Below, piece after piece: positions 30,975 to 33,275 of a stretch of 33,275 nucleotides of DNA (the first letter of the stretch is position 1; every line of letters begins with the position of its first letter). The notes under the pieces were generated by a model. The model saw only the letters and a program-made list of their open reading frames with translations. It made no database searches and was not told the origin of the DNA. The DNA is from Micromonospora sp. CPCC 205371 (GTDB lineage Bacteria > Actinomycetota > Actinomycetes > Mycobacteriales > Micromonosporaceae). The translations under genes were made by a program, and so were the position numbers. The stretch is taken from the NCBI RefSeq assembly GCF_026130045.1, contig NZ_JAIBNX010000030.1, forward strand, positions 22,537 through 55,811, written 5' to 3'.

Positions 30975-32020
30975 TCAGGGCTCGTCCCGCGTCAGGTGGG
31001 GCACGTCGTAGACCGACAGGTCCGCCCGGTATCGGATCGCCTGTACCCGGTGGCGCCAGCGGGTGTGCTCGTATGCGGTGTCGACCTTGATCTCGACCAC
31101 CGTCTCGGGCTCAACCTGGACATACGGTAGTGGCTCGGGCCGTTCGAGTTGCCCGGACCAGGACGGTGGCAGCGGCTGCGGCCAGGGGTGGTCGACGCCG
31201 CCGGTGCGGCGTTGTGGTGATCGGGTGAGCACGAGGGCGATGTCGCGTCGCTGTATCGGTGTCAGGGCGTGGGTGCGGCCCACGTAGCGGAGCCGGCCCG
31301 CGAGGTCGTAGCGGCCCAGCAGCAGGGTTTCGGGTGCGCTGACGGTGCCGGTGACGCCGCCGATGATCGCCTCGGTGGTGGCCTTGACCCGTAGCTTGTG
31401 CCATCGGCGTCGGCCTGGCTCGTAGCGACCGTTGAGCCGTTTGGCGACGATGCCTTCCACGCCGGCTGCGGTCCATGCCTGCATCCACTCGCGCGCCTGC
31501 GTCAGGTCTGTGGTGTGGGTGCACAGCGGCAGCGCGGGCGGTGCGCCGTGCAGGAGCCGTTCCAGCCGGGCGCGGCGCTGCGCCAGGGGCAGGTTCAGTA
31601 GTACGCCGGTGGGGTCGGCGAGCAGGTCGAAGAGCACGTAGTGGGCGGGGTGATCGCGGACCATGCGCACTATTCGCGGCCCGGCGGCGATCCGTCGCTG
31701 AAGGTCGGCGAAGCTGGTCCGGCCTCTGGCGTGGTCCCAGATGATCAGCTCGCCGTCCACCACCGCACCGACGGGCAGCTGGTCCCGGATCGCGCGGGTG
31801 ATCTCTGCTGGAAGTAAGCCGACAGCGGTTTCCCGGTGCGCGACTGCAGATATACGCGGTCGGCTTGGTGGAAGCCGATGCAGCGCCAACCGTCCCACTT
31901 CGGTTCGTAACACCAGCCGTCGCCCTCCGGTAGCTGGTCGACCGGCGCGGACAGCATCGGCTCGACCGGCGGACGGAGCGTCTCCGGCAGGCTGTCGGGT
32001 GCCCGTCCGCGCGGTGTCAC
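30975..32020 (-). pseudogene. ATP-dependent DNA ligase, split by a one-base frameshift
   Basis: Together the two frames encode a ligase of about 348 residues, LigC/LigD-ligase-like. The N-terminal part (to about 31815) has LRPPVEPMLSAPVDQLP and motif I YEPKWDGWRC with the Lys that takes AMP. The C-terminal part, from about 31825, has VVDGELIIWD, HYVLFDLLAD (motif III), VEGIVAKRLNGRY (motif IV), WHKLRVK (motif V) and an OB-fold domain (IIGGVTGTVSAPETLLLGRY, EIKVDTAYEHTRWRHRVQA). Inserting one C into TTCCA near 31820 gives LSAYFPAEITRAI and a single continuous protein. All catalytic motifs are intact, so either a recent mutation or an error is likely. GTG 32020 is a probable start. No Ku gene is adjacent. 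Confidence 0.87.
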
Positions 32021-32165
32021 CGCACCGTTGGGCCCCAGGCGTACGGGCTGGTCATGATCCGATCCTGGGCTGCGCTGCTTACGCGTCGCAGGCGTATTCG
32101 GCGACACGAATCACCTGGCCTTGGGCGGCTTCCACCACGCACCAGCGGCCGGCAGCCTCACGGTC

Positions 32166-32357
32166 ATGAGCCTTCAAGACGACCTGGCCTACACCGCGGT
32201 GACCACCGCCGCACACGCCCTCGCCGCAGACCTGCCCGAGATACCGGTCGAGCGCCTGGAACGGGCCGCCGAGCACGCCCTGGCCGCGGCCGGTCCGCTC
32301 CTCGACGGCTCCGAGTACACGCGAATCACGGCAGGCACCGAGAACCAGCCGCGATAG
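32166..32357 (+). CDS. Small helical protein, paralogue of the one at 14633
   Basis: A 63-residue protein starting MSLQDDLAYTAVTTAAHALA and continuing AERHAL-type helices to PLLDGSEYTRITAG. The same two motifs, MSLQ-x-DL..AVT..A..ALA and LDG-x-E-x-x-R, occur in the protein at 14633-14851, 17 kb away on the other strand. The middle (PEIPVERLERAAEHALAAAG) is a helix with heptad-like spacing. ATG 32166 begins exactly at the shared motif, supporting the start although the ribosome-binding site is weak. It sits between the ligase and an alpha/beta-hydrolase remnant. Function unknown. Confidence 0.65.
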   Translation: MSLQDDLAYTAVTTAAHALAADLPEIPVERLERAAEHALAAAGPLLDGSEYTRITAGTENQPR

Positions 32358-32494
32358 ACGGGCCAGCCGCGATCGCATGGGCCGAGAGGACACCGCACGG
32401 CTGGGCCGTCTTACTCGGTCGGCACGACCAAGGCGCTGGCGCTCGCGGCAACACAGCGCCCAATCACGCTGACCGCGCTCGGCTCCCCGCCCGG

Positions 32495-32698
32495 CCGCCC
32501 GCGTGGCGGAGCGTCCCGTCGTGGTACGCGGTGTTCGGTGCGGACCAAGCGATCCCGCCGGCATCACAACGCGTGATGGCCCGGCGGGCCGGTTCGCACA
32601 CCGTCGAGGTGGCCACCGGTTCACACGCCTACTTCGTCACGCACCCGAACGTGGTCGTCGACCTGGTCCGCGCCGCCGCCCTCGCGACCGCCAGCTGA
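32495..32698 (+). pseudogene. C-terminal remnant of an alpha/beta hydrolase
   Basis: About 67 codons encode the end of an esterase/hydrolase of the alpha/beta fold: PAWRSVPSWYAVFGADQAIP contains the acid-bearing strand and turn, PASQRVMARRAG the following helix, and VEVATGSHAYFVTHP the catalytic His (GSH) loop, ending with a normal C-terminal helix and stop TGA 32698. The nucleophile elbow and the first about 170 residues are missing and no start is present. It cannot be an active enzyme. Its 5' side abuts the small gene at 32166, so the deletion point is between 32358 and 32495. Confidence 0.78.
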
Positions 32699-33172
32699 CA
32701 GAGACGACCACGACCAATTCGCTGTTCCCACCTCCCGGTGCCGGGGAACCCTTCTGGTTCCCCGGGCGGCCAGGCCCGCATCCTCGAGCCCGCGCCGCCA
32801 CGAACCGGGCAATCAGCGTGCTCAAGTTCGATGACCCGAAGGGCAAGCTCCTCCACCTGACGGCGTCCGAACACGCAGGTGACAACATGCCTGCCTATGT
32901 GACAACCACCGTGCTTCGGCTCACCTGGCCGACGGACCCGATGACCTCGGCTGGCCAGATCGCGCTGACAGTGGCCAAGTATCTCTGGTGGTCACACGAG
33001 CGACGAGAACGGTGAAGGCGGCGATGCGGTCGCGCGCGTTCTCGGTCGGCTGACAGACGGGGGAAAATCTGCATATAAAACGACTCGCTCATGGGCGGGA
33101 ACCTGATGCAAAAAGGTGTGGAAGCGAGTCCGTGGCTGAAAATAGGAAACTCTCTGCCTAGATCATTTTGGC
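32699..33172. other. Gene-poor stretch with an inverted repeat
   Basis: A plus-strand frame from GTG 32818 to 33015 reads LKFDDPKGKLLHLTASEHAG and LTVAKYLWWSHE and could be a small gene or fragment, without a ribosome-binding site. After it the DNA becomes AT-richer. GACTCGCT (33082-33089) and AGCGAGTC (33123-33130) form an 8-bp inverted repeat with a 33-nt loop, upstream of the leaderless promoter, and could be an operator. Confidence 0.35.
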
Positions 33173-33178
33173 TACCAT
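33173..33178 (+). promoter_or_regulatory. -10 box of a leaderless gene (TACCAT)
   Basis: TACCAT ends 6 nt before ATG 33185, in an AT-rich stretch. No convincing -35 is seen. Confidence 0.45.
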
Positions 33179-33184
33179 AGGCGG

Positions 33185-33275
33185 ATGCTGGTCGGACGCG
33201 AGGCGCAGACCGTCGCGCTGACAGCGGTCGTCGATGGTGCGGTGGAGCAACGCGGCGGTGCCATGGTGGTGCGTG
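33185..33275 (+). CDS. Start of a probable AAA-ATPase/LuxR-type regulator (partial)
   Basis: Only 30 codons lie inside the window: MLVGREAQTVALTAVVDGAV followed by EQRGGAMVVR. The V-G-R-E-x-E/Q..L beginning and the strand leading toward a Walker A loop (GGAMVVRG..) are typical for large LuxR-family ATP-binding regulators (LAL) and related AAA proteins of actinomycetes. The Walker A itself would follow beyond the end. The -10 box TACCAT 6 nt upstream supports this ATG. The class is inferred from this short N-terminus, so the C-terminal HTH cannot be confirmed. Confidence 0.6.
   Translation, partial: MLVGREAQTVALTAVVDGAVEQRGGAMVVR

Noticed and set aside
1-33275. CRISPR arrays, insertion sequences with terminal repeats and rRNA
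   Set aside because: I looked for regularly spaced repeats, transposase motifs and rRNA-like conserved sequence and found none that hold up by eye.

Overview
The window is high-GC DNA with strong G/C bias at third codon positions. It has leaderless -10 boxes (TAnnnT), an AICE-type tyrosine integrase, helix-turn-helix regulators of the DUF5753/Scr1 type with a DUF397 partner, and a TPR-type regulator. Together these point to an actinomycete, most likely a member of the Micromonosporaceae such as Micromonospora or Actinoplanes; the family placement is inference. Much of the window is accessory DNA: small lineage-specific genes, gene remnants and frameshifted genes lie between a few intact operons.

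Layout. 1-2209: the end of an integrative element, with a probable tail of an upstream gene, an excisionase-like small HTH protein and a tyrosine integrase. 2463-2697: a remnant of a PfkB sugar kinase. 2911-9986: a polymorphic toxin locus on the minus strand, made of a very large secreted RHS/YD-repeat protein with a Hint self-cleavage domain and a short C-terminal toxin, followed 2 nt later by an Imm8-family immunity gene. 10490-13099: a small hypothetical gene, a decayed secreted-protein repeat domain and a secreted beta-helix/PKD protein. 13387-13462: tRNA-Lys(UUU). 13591-18066: several small hypothetical genes, a four-helix membrane protein and three frameshifted genes (a TPR regulator, a small conserved gene and a STAS anti-sigma-factor antagonist). 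18179-22495: a NUDIX hydrolase, a translationally coupled pair (acyl-CoA-dehydrogenase-like flavoprotein and left-handed beta-helix acyltransferase), a divergent HTH-TPR regulator and a small membrane protein. 23128-27021: a minus-strand operon of two tandem DUF5753 regulators and two small proteins, then a divergent DUF5753-DUF397 pair. 27545-33275: a secreted HNH nuclease, an AraC-type regulator, small genes, a frameshifted ATP-dependent DNA ligase, an alpha/beta-hydrolase remnant and the start of a probable AAA/LuxR-type regulator.

How the parts work together. The toxin gene and Imm8 form a toxin-immunity pair; the AT-rich composition of the toxin tip and immunity gene suggests that this module was exchanged. 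The acyltransferase and flavoprotein are co-translated and probably controlled by the divergent regulator, so they look like a small tailoring pathway. The DUF5753 regulators resemble Scr1/DUF397 antitoxin-like modules, but the minus-strand operon carries two unrelated small proteins where DUF397 would be expected. Three frameshifts (17.2, 17.8 and 31.8 kb) can each be repaired by one G or C, so real gene decay and base-calling errors must be told apart before these genes are called dead.
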